A program made the translations under genes and the position numbers. The notes beneath the pieces are model-generated. The model was not told the DNA's origin and searched no databases. It saw only the letters and a program-made list of their open reading frames with translations. From assembly GCA_964304625.1 (NCBI GenBank), contig OZ199838.1, positions 1,550,001 to 1,614,000 on the forward strand: a DNA stretch of 64,000 nt, in the 5' to 3' direction. This DNA is from Kudoa neothunni (taxonomy: Eukaryota > Cnidaria). Shown piece after piece: positions 1 through 12,321 of this stretch. Position 1 is the first letter of the stretch. The number at the start of each line of letters is the position of its first letter.

Positions 1-9
1 TGTGTGTAG

Positions 10-275
10 AAGAAATCGATCCTACTGTTGGAAGATATAGAAATTTGGTGAAAGAAACAATTGTTGTGGGCAAGGTAATTTCACAAATTAAATCAATTTA
101 GATAGAGATAATGACTTACTTTTTTTATATTTAGAACGGAAGAAAAAGAAAATCACACGATGAACAAATCTACGTTGAACCTTGTAAATTCGAACAAAGA
201 AACAGCGCCAAAAAGTATCAGCAAGAAAAGTGGCCTTCCAGCCCAAGCGACACTAGTCAAGCACTTAAACCTTAA
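10..275 (+). CDS. PPP1R8: NIPP1 (PP1 regulatory subunit 8), C-terminal exons, partial
   Basis: Two exons, 10-74 and 135-275, joined by a 60-nt GT-AG intron; the stop is TAA at 273-275 and the 5' part lies off the window. The first exon reads EIDPTVGRYRNLVKET, matching the EVDPSVGRFRNMVQT block of NIPP1. The second contains KKYQQEKWPSSP, equivalent to the KKKYAKEAWPGKKP tail. NIPP1 is a nuclear FHA-domain protein that targets and inhibits protein phosphatase 1 and associates with the spliceosome; its C-terminus carries an inhibitory and RNA-binding segment. The stretch between the two blocks is much shorter than in vertebrates, so the glycine/proline-rich linker is largely missing. Identity rests on two short conserved blocks in the right order and spacing to the stop. 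An AATAAA-rich stretch near 465-480 could serve polyadenylation. Confidence 0.85.
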
Positions 276-1266
276 ACATTAGTTTTTTGTTGACTGATAC
301 CATGTTTTTCTATTTTTTACTCAATTTCGTTTTTTACCGCCCATACCATACATTCCGGTCGAAGCCAATTTTGATTTAGAATTTTTTGTTGAGACCATTT
401 GCCTCATAAAGAATTATACTTTTTTTCTATTGAATTAAATATTTCAACAATAATAATAATAATAATAATAATAAATAACAATCTTAGGTGTTAGTAGATA
501 TTCAAATTTTGCGTATTGTACCTAACTAATAAAAAATAAGCTTTATTTTTTAATACTAATATAAGGGTTTGGAAATTGGTTAATTTAAATTGAGGTATTT
601 CTGCGCAAATCAATGTGACATTAATTATTGCGAAAAATTTCAAATTATTTATGAAATTTAAAGTTCTTCCCTCAACAAGAAATTTCAGTAAAATTAAAGA
701 TAGAAGGGATTAGATTCTAACTCGACATATTGACGTATTCTAATAAATAAAAAATTAACCCTAATTTATTTTATTATTTTATATATTAAAATTGATTTTA
801 ATAGACTTTAAATTTTAATCATTACTATTTAAGTCCAATTTTTTTTGAGTCGCGCATGCTCAGTTAGTAAAAGATTTATCCTTATTTACCTAAGTCTAGC
901 TAGATTTCTACATTTAAAATATCGTTAAATAGTTTTATCGGAATTAAAAATAAAGTATCCTGGGTATATTCTGTGTGAATACATGAATTAAGATAAAACA
1001 TTTTATAGCAAATAAAACAAAATTGACGAAATAATAATAAATTAAATTAGTCAAAATATAAATACAAATATAATTTAGAGAAAAAAAATAAACACACAAT
1101 AAATATATAAATAACTAATAAATATTATTACACAGTACATCATCCCTTTGAGTTAGTCGTACACAATTCTAGCAGTATGACCGTTTGAGAGTGTATACTC
1201 TACAAATAACGTACATACTTGTGTGAAATGGTAAAAAAATATTATCTCATAAGAGTCAATCTATTT
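276..1266. other. intergenic, AT-rich, no gene seen
   Basis: 3' flank of PPP1R8. It holds an (AAT)n microsatellite at about 450-475 and otherwise unstructured AT-rich DNA. I see no coding-like open frame with splice sites on either strand. Confidence 0.6.
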
Positions 1267-2575
1267 TTATGGTTTTTTGGGGAGTGAAAAATTGTTCAAA
1301 ATGGATTCTTTCACATCAATTATTTCGTTAGTGATAGGAGAATCCACATTTTTGAAATCGACTTCTTTAATGGCGGCGAGTATTTTCTGTTGTGTGACCA
1401 ACACAGCACTGAATTTTTTATATGGTATTTGTTTGTTTCGACTGTTTTGAATGGCTGTGGATAGTAGGTACATGAATTTGAGGCTATATTTTCATGAAAA
1501 CAAACAAATTATGAGGAAAAATTGAACAAAATACGTATATTCGGGTGGTGGAGGATAACCATTGGAATAACCTAAAGGTATTAGCCATGTGTGGATCATT
1601 TCTAAGAATCGCCAGAAAAACTAATAAACAAAATCAAACACGATCAAATTAACCAACCGAAGGACTAATACACAAGTAATCAAAATATACCAAGGTACAA
1701 TTGAACTGAATTGTTTCAATTTTCAGGAAATAATCCACGCATCTTATATGATTATCCATTTCATTCACATCTCCAAGACCAAACATGATAATACTCACCA
1801 AACTGTCATTATCAAGAATCTACGTAATGCGGAAATTTAAACACTGTTAACTTTAGAAAAAACAGAAAAAAAGCGCATACAATTGGATACTGGTCTGAAT
1901 GAATTTTCTCGGATTTCAAAGCTTCAAAAATGCTTTTACTAACATAAACCTTATGAACCTATAAATGACCCCCAGAAATCGTCAATTTAATCAACTCACT
2001 GCGATAATTAAAAAATGATACATCAGAAAGTAAAAAAAACATTCGAATAAACATTTCGATTCCTTGGCTATAGTTGAGAATGAATGGATACAAAGGACCA
2101 CTACAAGATCAAAAAATCAATAAATATAATTGTAGAAGTAAATTTCCTTATTTATATTGTTTGGAATGGCGCTTATTATACACAAATTAACCGTGCTTTA
2201 AAAAATAAAATTACTCCGCTACAAACGCCCTGATTCAGTAATCTATACAAAAATCTATCGAAAAATGAGCCATTTAATTTATTAATTTGTTTGTGAAAAA
2301 TCATGTTCAAAATATATTTTGCCTCTATCTTCTGTACATACAAAAATCATTACTAAATCTATTATACATGCAATTCCTTCACATGATGTTTAATTTTAAC
2401 CACAGACAGCGGATACTGAAAAGCGAAAAATTGATAACGGGTGGCCTGTATTTAATAAATATTTTGTTGTACAAACTGGCCCAACGCTGTTCTCTTATTT
2501 ATCACCATATCTGTGCAATATTCAAAAAATCAAATTTATATTTTTCATTAAATTCTTTATAATAATCCGTCCCCT
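1267..2575 (-). CDS. unrecognised multi-exon gene, helical protein
   Basis: I do not recognise the family. Reading the minus strand downward, coding-like exons with good junctions appear in series. Their peptides include KYKFDFLNIAQIW, KQINKLNGSFFDRFLYRLL, GPLYPFILNYSQGIEMFIR, ELIKLTISG, ALKSEKIHSDQYPI, ILDNDSLVSIIMFGLG, FWRFLEMIHTWLIPLGYSNG and KFMYLLSTAIQNSRNKQIP, ending at a TAA at 1267-1269. Introns are about 45-70 nt when donors are chosen to keep phase; for example, a donor after ISG and an acceptor before ALKSE bypass an in-frame TAG. The protein looks helical and repeat-like, with no signal peptide or clear membrane span. The 5' end is not fixed: an exon begins near 2575 and could continue upstream. 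It might even be a distant 3' part of the neighbouring Pat1 gene, but I could not join the phases and it does not resemble Pat1C. Confidence 0.5.
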
Positions 2576-3458
2576 CCTAAAAGTATAATTATCCATGACT
2601 GAACAAGATGAGAATATAATGTTTAGTATCATTGAAGAAATTTCAAATTAACGAATACGACATTGGCAACATAGTCAACCGGAATCAAATATCGCAAAAA
2701 TGAGGTTCAAATTAAAGTATAAGATGTTCCATCTGTCCAATAGAGCATAATAACCAACGTTCAACTTGCCACAAAAATTATATGAAACCTATGTCCAACC
2801 CCAATATACTAATATTTTGTGGAAATTGCATCAAAAATTATAATTAGTACATTACATTTAACAAATTATTTACAAATTTTACAAGCTTTACAAAATTTAA
2901 TATTTTTAACGTTTTTTATGGAGAAAATTATTCGTAAAACTACTATTTCTATTCTATCCTAGGGTCAAAAACGACCTCAAACACATTTAAAGGTGAAAAC
3001 TGTCGACTTGGTACTCAATACGAGTGTTAAATTCGCGCTTCAAAAAATTAAATGTAATGTTCATTTTTGCCTCAAAAAAACCGAAACTGCATTTGGAACC
3101 ATCTAAATTGTAACCTATAATTTAATATTTCATTACCTATGGCGTAGGAGTAGTAATTTATTGGTTGAAAATAAAATAACAAAAACCCACGCGCAGGCAC
3201 AATCTCGCAGATTGAAATTAAAATAAGCCGCGTCCCAACGTCGCTATTGCTATCGCTATTTAGCACCACGTGTGTAACTTTTAAATTTGTTGAAATGACC
3301 GCTCCAACTTTTGGATATTACATACAAAATTATTTAAAATTAAAATATTGAAAAAAATGTTTTCAGTCATTGAATTAAATTCGGGATTCAAAAGGTTAAA
3401 TCACCAATTATTCGCAAACAATAGAATTTATCGAAATATGCCGAAAATAAAAACATAC

Positions 3459-5280
3459 ATTTTGAGCATGAAATCGCCCAAGGAATTTTGGATTTTAATC
3501 ATTTCTTGGGGTTTGTAATCAATTCTAGATTATCAACAAAATTAACAACATTACGCAATCCAATAAAATTACTTTTGTAAATTTTGAATCTGGTACGATA
3601 CCACTCGATTTCTAATCTCATAATCAATAGCAAGACGAATTGCCTTTACAAATTTTAATCAACAATTAACAAACAAAAAAGTTACTCTATCAATAAGTGA
3701 CAATACATAATAGCGTTTTTGAATATCGGAAAACAATTCCGGATTATTAATCTAAACAAAAACAATCCACAACATTGTAATAATAATAATTAATTTAATA
3801 ATAATAATAATAAATAATTAATTAATTTAATTTAATAATAATAAATACTATAATAATAATAATAATAACAACAACAAACATTCGCTTACCTTGTTAACTT
3901 CGGGGTTGTTTTCATTGTCGCAACTAATCATTTTTCGTGGGAAATGCGCTGAAGACCAATTAATACTCCCCAAAGTGTCCTCATATGTTATAGCTTATTG
4001 TCAACAATTAATTTTCAAATATCACTCACATAGATAAATAAAAAGTATATAGTTAAATTACTTAGAGGGCGTATAGGTTTAGTTGGTTGATGTGTTGGTT
4101 GTTGTTGTTGTTGTTGTTGTTGCTGTTGTTCAAGAGGGGCTACATCAAGCTCAAAGGTCGACGTAACAGGCGGTAACCACATATCATCAGCAATCAGCAT
4201 ACGATTCACACGGCATGCATTAGGATTCAATCTATAGATACGTTCCTACAAGTAAACTCAATTAATTTAATGTTGAAAATTAAATTAATGTTCTGTAAAT
4301 TCATCCAAAAATTTTGACTATAATTTATACAGCAAAATGGAAGCAATGAATTCGATTGATATATGACCATGAATTTCCGTTTACAGTCCGTCGATCTAAT
4401 TTATTCGACCGACCAACAAATAATCAAATTGTTTCGGTGGTCAATAATAAAATAGAAATTTTCAAAAAAATAGCTACCCAATAATAATAATCGCAGTTGA
4501 AAGGGATTAGATTGGCACATTCGGCTAGTTTTCTCTGGAACAATTGTACCATATTAGCCATATCGACACCGAACAAAAATCTCGAAGCATGAAACTTGAG
4601 TTTGATCCTATTGAGCATTTTGTCTTCGAGTGTGGGCACGATGTGACCGTAGTTGAATAGTTTTTTCTTGCGGCAGTTCATATTATGAAGATCGCTCAAC
4701 ATGTAAAGTTGATGGGGGTTTATCCACAGGAAAAATTCTACACATTATTACGATAATGATGATGATGATTATGATAATGATAATGATAATGATAATAATA
4801 TATATATATATATATATAATTATACGGTCTACGATAGATGTTGAGTAGGCGGTCACTTCATCTTCACCTTTAGTACCAGCTGAGGATTTATCGTCATTTT
4901 TCGAGTTGTTGATTGATAGATTCATTAAATAGGTGACTTCTTCTGGTTGTTGAAATTTGTAGGAGTCAGGTTTTGAGGACTGGTTCAAACTCTCAATGTC
5001 TTCACCTTTGATTTCCACTCTGTATTTGGTTTCAGCCACATTAAAACTAAATCCTACAATCGAGATAATAATTAATCAGGTGATTTATTGAATTTTCTCG
5101 AACCTTTTGGATTCATATTCAACGCAGCTGAACCAAATGTGGCATCATTCAATCGATCATACTCTTGTTCATCATAACTTGCACTATCATCCGAATACAC
5201 TGTATCCATCCAATGTATTCAATATGTTAGTTAGGTTGATATGGCAAACTATTGAACTAATTACCACAACGAGCCTTCAT
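3459..5280 (-). CDS. PATL1: Pat1/PATL1 mRNA-decay factor (3' exons unresolved)
   Basis: Pat1 bridges deadenylation and decapping by binding DDX6, the LSM1-7 ring and DCP2 in P-bodies. Nine phase-consistent exons: 5280-5265, 5199-5104, 5053-4826, 4737-4478, 4245-4062, 3993-3890, 3751-3686, 3643-3573 and 3524-3459. The N-terminus has EQEYDRLNDATFGSA, the acidic DDX6-binding box of Pat1 (fly/yeast EYDxLNDETFG). Later exons give NCDYYYWERIYRL (cf. DPYLDDFYYQNYFEKL), then YEDTLGSINWSSAHFPRKMI (cf. [20 protein letters not shown]) and an IEK/ERR-like helical region. A polyglutamine run (codons CAA/CAG) follows the DYYYW exon. After 3459 the phase is 2 and I could not find the Pat1C exons, so the C-terminal helical repeat domain is unaccounted for. 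The start is either ATG 5280 or an in-frame ATG at about 5209 inside the first intron. Confidence 0.72.
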
Positions 5281-5613
5281 GTCTGCACGCTGGCAATCAC
5301 ACTCGCGAGTTAGTTGTAACTTATAACGAAACCACGCGCACACTCGTTCTAGAAAGTCCAACCTATACGTTGTAACTGATTGGAATAAATATAAAATGTT
5401 ACAAATATATTATAATCTACTACAATAAATTATAATCTACCTCAATTAAGATTAAGGGGGTATTTGTAGGTTTTACGGATTGTGCTCTGTAACGCGACTG
5501 CGTGAATATTTAAGCATAACTAAACAACTGCTGAGTATCTGAGTATCTCACTCGGTCATTCATAAACTATACATAAATTTAGAAGTTCATTTTTGCTGGG
5601 AATAATCTTTGTT
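5281..5613. promoter_or_regulatory. divergent promoter region, PATL1 / MRPL23
   Basis: 333 bp separate the two divergent start codons, so both genes must initiate within or close to this stretch. I see no convincing TATA box or initiator; the assignment rests only on gene geometry. Confidence 0.5.
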
Positions 5614-6234
5614 ATGTCAACTAAAAACGTCATGAAAGCTCGATTGTTCTTCCCACATTTTACCGTGGCTCTATTGAGACCAAAACCCGGGACCGATCCA
5701 AACCGTCTCCAATTCAAAATATCCAGAGAAATGAGCAAACTCGATTTAAAATTGTATTTGAAAGCGTTGTATGGAATTGATGTGCATTTTGTGAGAACAA
5801 TCATACCGAAAGATCTCACTTATGGAGGTGTGCTTTTGATAGTGTGGTTCTTTTATGGTTGATTTTCGATGTAGAATATAAATCCTATAATAAAGTCGAA
5901 TACAAATTAGCCCTGACCACTATTGTGTGTGGTTGATTTTTGGATTAAATTCTAGTTAACGTATGACTGAATAATTTAGAGCGAACCATTCAAATTTCCC
6001 CACGTTGATCATTTCTTCACCGAGCACATCAAAAAACAACTCCAACTCCCTCATGTCGAACAACCTGAAGAAATCACCCATAGCAATGGCCCAGTTATTG
6101 CAAAACGAGAACGATCCGATCAACATGCCCCCTTAAAATTGAAATACGATTATCCCACTTATAAAATTGTTGATCCCAATCAAGCTAAGAAATCTAGTGA
6201 TTGGGTGGATAATTGGTTTACACTTTTTAGTTGA
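5614..6234 (+). CDS. MRPL23: mitochondrial ribosomal protein uL23m
   Basis: Protein of the mitochondrial large ribosomal subunit near the exit tunnel. Three exons, 5614-5827, 5875-5924 and 5980-6234, with introns of 47 and 55 nt and all phases closing to a 172-residue protein. Residues of about 10-60 contain the family core: MKARLFFPHFTVALLRP, PNRLQFKISREMSKLDLKLY and YGIDVHFVRT. Exon 2 gives EYKSYNKVEYKLALTTI, and exon 3 opens with SEPFKFPHVDHFF, matching the usual uL23m FxFP block after the beta strands. The C-terminal extension is charged and less conserved. The ATG at 5614 (MSTKNVMK) is chosen because the open frame further upstream has only a TTG. TAF13 starts 133 bp downstream on the same strand. 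Confidence 0.9.
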
Positions 6235-6366
6235 TATTTTAAATCGGAAAGTTTTTCAATTATTTAGCCAAGTATTTGACACACACCTATTTGGTTTTGT
6301 TGAATTTTCTGCGTGCGCATATTTTACTATTTTATTTGGTTTTGTCAGCTCAGCGCGATTCTCTCT

Positions 6367-6983
6367 ATGAGTTTCGTTAGAAAGGATGTACAACAGACGA
6401 ATTCGGTAATCACCTGCAGAACTTTCATAGGTACAAGTGTTTATTCATCGCTGTAGAACACAATTAACAATCCAAATGCAACCATTATTAAACAAGATCA
6501 ATCCAACGAGAAAATTAACACTATAGTCGATGACGAAATTACAACAACGCATGTAGGCTATCTACCAAATTCCAGTTTAAATTTCGAGAAAGAAAGTAAT
6601 GACATGAATTTGGAAAAATTCTTATAAGCGGGACTATTCTAGTACGTCAAATAATGTCAGCGTATGATGATAGCAATCAATATCAATACAACGGTTCTAC
6701 TATTCAAATTCTTGATGATATTTTAAGTGGATTTGTTAGAGACACTGTAAGAATTATGATGATGGTGGTGGTGGATTTAAATGATATTATTGCTGTTGTG
6801 TAGACTCGACGAGCTGAACAAGTAGGCAAACGCGGAAAAATCACAACAAGCGATATCATATATGTGGTCAAAAATGATAAAATCAAATATTATCGTGCAA
6901 AAGAATTACTCAAACTCAACGAACAGCTTAAGAAAGCTAAAAAGCTAGCTGAAGCTGATGTTGATCTTGATCTTGATTTGTAG
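6367..6983 (+). CDS. TAF13: TFIID subunit TAF13 (histone fold)
   Basis: TAF13 pairs with TAF11 through a histone fold within TFIID. Four exons, 6367-6405, 6457-6595, 6643-6746 and 6804-6983, have consistent phases and encode 153 residues, with introns of 47-57 nt. The C-terminal part aligns with TAF13: FEKEIRQIMSAYDDS (human FSKELRCMMYGFGDD), IQILDDILSGFVRDT (VDILEDLVIEFI), then RRAEQVGKRGKITTSDIIYV (AMSIGRQGRVQVEDIVFL) and ELLKLNEQLKKAKK. The N-terminal 60 residues are polar and poorly conserved, as in other TAF13s. The start ATG 6367 is preferred because it keeps phase 0 into exon 2. The gap to MRPL23 is only 133 bp, so the two genes are tightly tandem. Confidence 0.9.
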
Positions 6984-8571
6984 TCAACTACTCCTGTATT
7001 ATATATGCTTATTACAGATTTTTTAATTTTTTCAAATTTTGCTAATATTTTCTTAAAATTGAAATAATTCAACATTAATTGTAGAGATACTTACACTTTT
7101 GGAACTTTTTGATGTCGACAATTCTAATCTCATTTATTGATGAAAGGAGCAGTTTATTTTATTGAATTCTAATTAGTTTATTATTCGTAAATTTAAATTA
7201 ATTAGTATTTCATCAATTTTCCGTTAAAACCAAAACCGTGGTCACAACTACATTCAAGGTATTAATTCTTTATTGGAAGTAAAAAAAGCGCTCTACTTCT
7301 GGTGCATTCTAAACTTCTACATTAGTATCTATATTTTTTATGAGAAATAAAATTTTTGTTATTGTTAAAGAACGAATGAATGAATAAATGAATGAATAAA
7401 TAAATAAATAATTCACGGGTGTTTGAATGATGTCGTGATTTGTTAGGACATTTTATGAAGGGTACTAGGAATGTCGGGTTGGTTTTCGGTGCGAGATTTA
7501 AAATAAAGATAATGAATTTCGATATTTTCAATAAAAACTAAATAAGGAAGAATTATACATCCCACTATTATAGAAATTTTTCAAACGCACTTCATTATCG
7601 TTTATATTAAAATCACGATATACAGGAAGAGTAACCAATTCACGCATTTTTTATAAACATATTTAATGAGAAAATTTTTTGGTCATTTTTTATACAATAC
7701 TTAAAATAAAACCCCGTTTCGTGAAGGCATCCTTGCGAAGGCATCCTTGCGCAAACTAAAGTCTTTTTGATTCTTAAACAAATAGCGCTAATACACAGTT
7801 TTGCCTGGTACTGTGTGATGGAAATTTTCAACTTTTAGTTTTATTTTTGAATGGAGAAATTCTACGGAATATTTAATTTAATATAATTAATTAGCATGTT
7901 AAATATTGTAAATTTTATTTTTCTATTTTAATTGATACATTTTGTTACTTGACATTATTTTTTAAATGTGATGATTTAGTGAAACCAAATAATGAGTAAA
8001 AACATATCGATATATATGATAAAAAGAAATATTCATTTATGAAGTTATCACAAAAATTTAATTATTTGAAAACTCTACTCACATCTTACATCGTTTTTAG
8101 AATATGAATAGAGACCAAAATTATTCCAGAGTAGCAACAACTTATAACCTCAAATTATGTGTTCAATTTAAAATGATCTTAAGTCTATTTTCTTATAAAC
8201 GAAGCTATATTTAAAAAAAATATGTTTCAAGTTTTAAAGGAAATGCAACAACTCTTTTAAATGTGACGTTAATAATTTTATTTGTCTTACAATTACTCCA
8301 AATATGTAGCATTTTTGAAACATTCCATACTAAATTTAACTGATTTTCTTTGCATATAATGGGTAAAAGTTCATTCGAATAGACTATCGCTCCGAAGTAA
8401 ACAAACATCAATACAGTAGGTGACGGCTCGTAAGCACTTAAAGAGAACCAAGCAGCTTCGTTCTTCGAAAGATAAACTGGTGGATATAATGACATATAAT
8501 GAAAAAATATCGAAAGGGAAAACAGAAAAACTAAAATTCTTAATGGTTTTAACGTAAAATCTCTATTCTCT
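6984..8571. other. no gene recognised; short direct duplication
   Basis: A minus-strand donor-like site (gtaagtatc) lies near 7094 and a cysteine-containing reading near 7240-7500 looks faintly exon-like, but nothing assembles. A 15-bp unit (GAAGGCATCCTTGCG) is directly repeated at about 7721-7752. A 131-codon minus-strand open frame at 8211-8606 resembles no family I know and is probably chance. Confidence 0.4.
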
Positions 8572-8575
8572 TTAA

Positions 8576-10560
8576 CATCCCTCGCGCCCCAAAAAACAAC
8601 ATACACTTGGTGCTATTGGGGTCTATTTGACCCCATGTTTTTATTGGTTCTATCTGCTGTAAAAATTTTGATAAACTTAGTTCCAATATTTAAAAAAATA
8701 TATCGAAAAGTTTCAAAGTTATCATAATAAACATTTCTTACAGGGTCGCACAAATTTCGACGATCACACAAATAATGTTACCAATTATTAAACTCTGAGT
8801 GTTATGGATTGCCCAAATCATTTTAATTCCTATTTTGGCGCAAATAAAAAAATTATGAAATGTTTAAAGCTCATAAAAGTGTATACTACTAAATAAATTG
8901 AGTCATTTATTGATCTCTCATGAACAATTCAAACAAACTCTTGAATTTAAGTAGAATCTTTTTCTGAATTTTGATAAGTTTACGTTGGTTCTATTAAACG
9001 TTTCTGTAGGAATATTGGGTCGTTTGACAAGTTTATCCGCTAAATTCTCGTGGAATTTGGATATTTTAATTTTATTTTCGTTGAATACGATTTGATACAG
9101 GGCAAATGCATTAATTAAACGTATACCTAAGATACTGAAGAAAACCACTGTTGGCCTACGATTTGAATATCTCTTATCGCTAGTATTCTATGAACGGTGT
9201 CAACCCCACCTTTTGTTTTATTGTAACAATTAATATCTGACTTTTTATAAATATATATATGTATATATAATCATCAGATAAACTGGTATTATTTGTTGAC
9301 GTTGCCAATATTAAAACAGCCTTATTTTGTTAGTACATAGATATCCCAGCATTTTCTTGTCATTAAAAAGAAAAAGTGAACTGGATAAAAACCCTGGATT
9401 TATTCGTTTTCATTGTCTCAGGAATATCTCGTTTATTATATTTGACGGTACCAAGCATTGTGGGTCCAAGTTTTAATAACTTATCGGAGAGGAGTACTGA
9501 GATAAAAAAATTGTCGAAAACAATATTTCTACCATTAGATTTTAAACAAGAAACGAGATCCAGTGCAACACTCTCTTCCAAGCATTTTTCCCTTTGATTA
9601 TTGACTTTACCTAGGTAAATGAATATATTATGGTGATAATTAGTTGCAGGGTCAACCAACAAAAAAAATGGATGCCATAAACCACCGGCTATGAAGGCAT
9701 GTACTCCTTAAATGAGCACTTACCCCTAAATGATATTAACCGCTAATCGCCCATCGCCCATCGACAGTTAGGTCTGTATGAGGAATCAGGCATTTAGACA
9801 GTATCCCTTTCCAATTCTCAAAAATTTCTCGAATTGAGCAAAATTTATTGCCTTCTTTTCGCTGAGGCTTCGTTTCAAAGTCATCAGAATGTAGAGCGCT
9901 TGTTATTTCAACAAATCTACGTAAAGGCATCCATCATGTACGAAATATGGGTCTATCGTTGTCTACACTCCATAAGGATTTAACAGATTCTAGTTTAGAT
10001 TTATAAATCGCCATGTATTCGAGAATGCCATGTATACAAGAATGTCATCTAAGCACGAAACTCTAAACATGATAACTCTTCCCACGATTCGAGATAATGA
10101 TGAAATCCAAATTTGTTTTTATTTTTGACAATAATATCGTAGAAAGTGACGTCTAAAAATATATGCAGGTAGTCAATTAACGCTCTTATTCTGTTAGTTG
10201 CATAGGCGGTTATGCCCGTAGTCTTAGCCATTATGTTCTCCTTCCGTGTTTTAGTTGATATGGGTATTTAGGTAGACCATGACTGGTTATTTTCATTTAT
10301 GTACACAGAAGGTGTATTAACACATACATTATCATCAGAATCGGATGATAACAATTCTAAATCACTATATTCTTCAATGTCAAGGATTTCACTGGAAAAC
10401 ATATACAGTCAAGAATGGATATTGCGTGGGTTTTGGGGACCAGAAAAAACCCACGCAATAAAAAGTTTTTACGCAATATCCAGTTTTCATACGTGCGCAT
10501 CACACTGTAAAATACGATTTTCTTGTGCTTACGTTCGATGATTATTCCTACAAACAAACA
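8576..10560 (-). mobile_element. decayed piggyBac DNA transposon
   Basis: Minus-strand fragments of a piggyBac transposase in correct order. An acidic N-terminal part lies at about 10300-10400 (EEYSDLELLSSDSD). LRRFVEITSALHSDDFE and WKGILSKCLIPHTDLTVD, with the first catalytic-type aspartate region, are at about 9740-9930. DPATNYHHNIFIYLGK and GRNIVFDNFFISVLLSDKLL are at about 9363-9662. The C-terminal INAFALYQIV plus a cysteine-rich tail ending CLNC are at about 8918-9148. A TTAA at 8572-8575 with an imperfect palindrome GGGGTCTATTTGACCCC just inside (about 8618-8634) is a plausible 3' end; I could not find the other end. Several frames are broken, so it is a fossil of a cut-and-paste element. 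Coordinates of the 5' boundary are approximate. Confidence 0.8.
10426..10487. repeat. nested palindrome inside the piggyBac region
   Basis: The arms GGATATTGCG...CGCAATATCC enclose a second inverted pair, ATTGCGTGGGTTTT...AAAACCCACGCAAT. Together they could form a long hairpin. It may be a small MITE or fold-back insertion in the piggyBac 5' part. Confidence 0.6.
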
Positions 10561-11149
10561 TTGTTAAAACACAAATAATACCGAGTTCAATTTAGGAAGA
10601 GTTATTAAACTTTGTCAATAAATCTTGTGATTTTTGTATGTCGAAATCTTTACATTGATATTTTTTAAATTCTACCCGGTATGGGATATAAATCAAACAA
10701 TCTAGATGGAACCTCTGGAATTAAAACTTTCATTAAAATATTAACTATACTTTTTATTCATTTGATTAAAATTTTGACTTCTTTAATAATTGGTTCGATA
10801 TCATCAGATTAACCATTGTTGCAGCATTACCATCGTCAAATATATTTTCGTAAACTTTGAATTCATTTAAAAAGATTAATTATGTGTACATAAAATATTC
10901 CTTTTTGAACTGTTTCTGGCTTAAAATGACTTTCTTAAATCTTTTTGTTCTATAAACTGATATATTCTTTTATTACAGTTTTATATTTTGCTTTACTTCA
11001 AGCATTTTTGATTTTTAAAATAATTAAATATAAATTCTGGCGTAATACTCTCCCAAAGTTTAATTAATAACATGATTGAGTTTAGTAATGTTTATTTTTC
11101 GATGATAAAAGCTTCACATAAAACCATGCGCTTAGTCAGTGTATTCCTG

Positions 11150-11885
11150 CCTTAATTTTTAATGCGTTTGATGATGCTTAAATAAAGGTTTGAAGAATAT
11201 TTGATGTTTTTGGTAGGAAAAAAATTTCGATCTTTAAAAAAAATTAATATTTTGGGGATCCAGAGGATATTGGCTATCAAAATTAAAAAAACTTTTCTAT
11301 TCTCATTTATCATTCTTTGGTTCAACTTTCTAATTATGTTTATAAATCTATTACACATCGTCCATCTTTTTTTTGGATTAATATTCACACTATGTATGTT
11401 TAAATCAGTTAAAACGTCTTGGATTCTGAAATTTACCAGTAGAATCTGATGGGAGTTTAGCACTATTTACAAAAAAATAGTGACAGTGAAACATTCACTC
11501 TTTTTTGGATATTTTTCGTCATATATTCCAACTTCGTCCTTTAAAATATAACTAATGTTTTGTAACTGCTCATAAAATTATAAACAATTTCATCAATGTT
11601 TATAACGTCTTTAGGATTATATGCCTTAACCAAATTAGTGTATTCAACAGATGAAATATCTGTATTCGCAGCCTCACCATGAAACATTTTGAAAGCTACC
11701 CCATATTTTGATATGGACTCTGAAAGGCACCCTTCATTAGACTTTAAATTAGAAATTTCTTTTTTACTTACAATGTATAAAGCAATTCCGATAATAACAC
11801 ATCTCAGCAGAACATTATTATTCGAACATTGTTTAACGATCCAATCATACAGTTCACCATCTATATTTTTAATTTTTCCCAAAAA
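11150..11885 (-). mobile_element. decayed Tigger/pogo-type transposase
   Basis: The minus-strand open frame 11882-11541 reads ELYDWIVKQCSNNNVLL, SKYGVAFKMFHGEAAN and YNPKDVINIDEI. These are the CENP-B helix-turn-helix domain (with the RFxxLHGEAA-type motif) and the start of the DDE domain (NADET-like box) of Tigger/pogo elements. A second piece at 11463-11152 contains NRKVFLIL and ILIFFK spacing typical of the DNCPAH-to-FLPPN part of the DDE domain, with the catalytic motif degraded. The open frames are interrupted and no inverted repeats were found, so this is an inactive remnant. Confidence 0.75.
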
Positions 11886-12321
11886 TGTGTCCTCTTTAGT
11901 TTCAATATCCGTATTGTTGACTTTATCTTCGTGTGAATGAATTCTATCAATTTTTAAATGACTTTAAATGTGACAATGTATTAATGATCAACGTAAATCA
12001 CCATATTACTCAATTTAACTTAGAAATTGTAATCTTTTTGACGACTTTTAATATTTGTATCGAATTATCGTCCTTCGAAATAAATAATTAACAAAAGAAA
12101 TGAGCACGTTTCTCCTTATGATGATTTCAAAAATGTTGGCTACGGATGGTTTTCTTGGCTTTAATAATAGGTTAAACTTGAAAAATCAGTTTCCATGGCG
12201 AAGCTACTTAGCACGTTACCCATAGGAATCATTACAGTTTGGAACATTCAACTTTTTAAAATTCTTGAAAATTAAGGGGGGATCAAATATGCAATGTCGA
12301 GATCGAGATGAGACCGCGCGC

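Noticed and set aside
1981-2000. In-frame TAG in the unrecognised gene, suggesting stop read-through or a pseudogene
   Set aside because: A donor after ISG with an acceptor before ALKSE makes a 48-nt intron that removes it and keeps frame.
4015-4230. CAG/CAA run as a standalone repeat locus
   Set aside because: It is inside a PATL1 coding exon in the correct frame and encodes polyglutamine.
8211-8606. 131-codon minus-strand open frame
   Set aside because: No family resemblance, no splice context, and it overlaps the piggyBac end.
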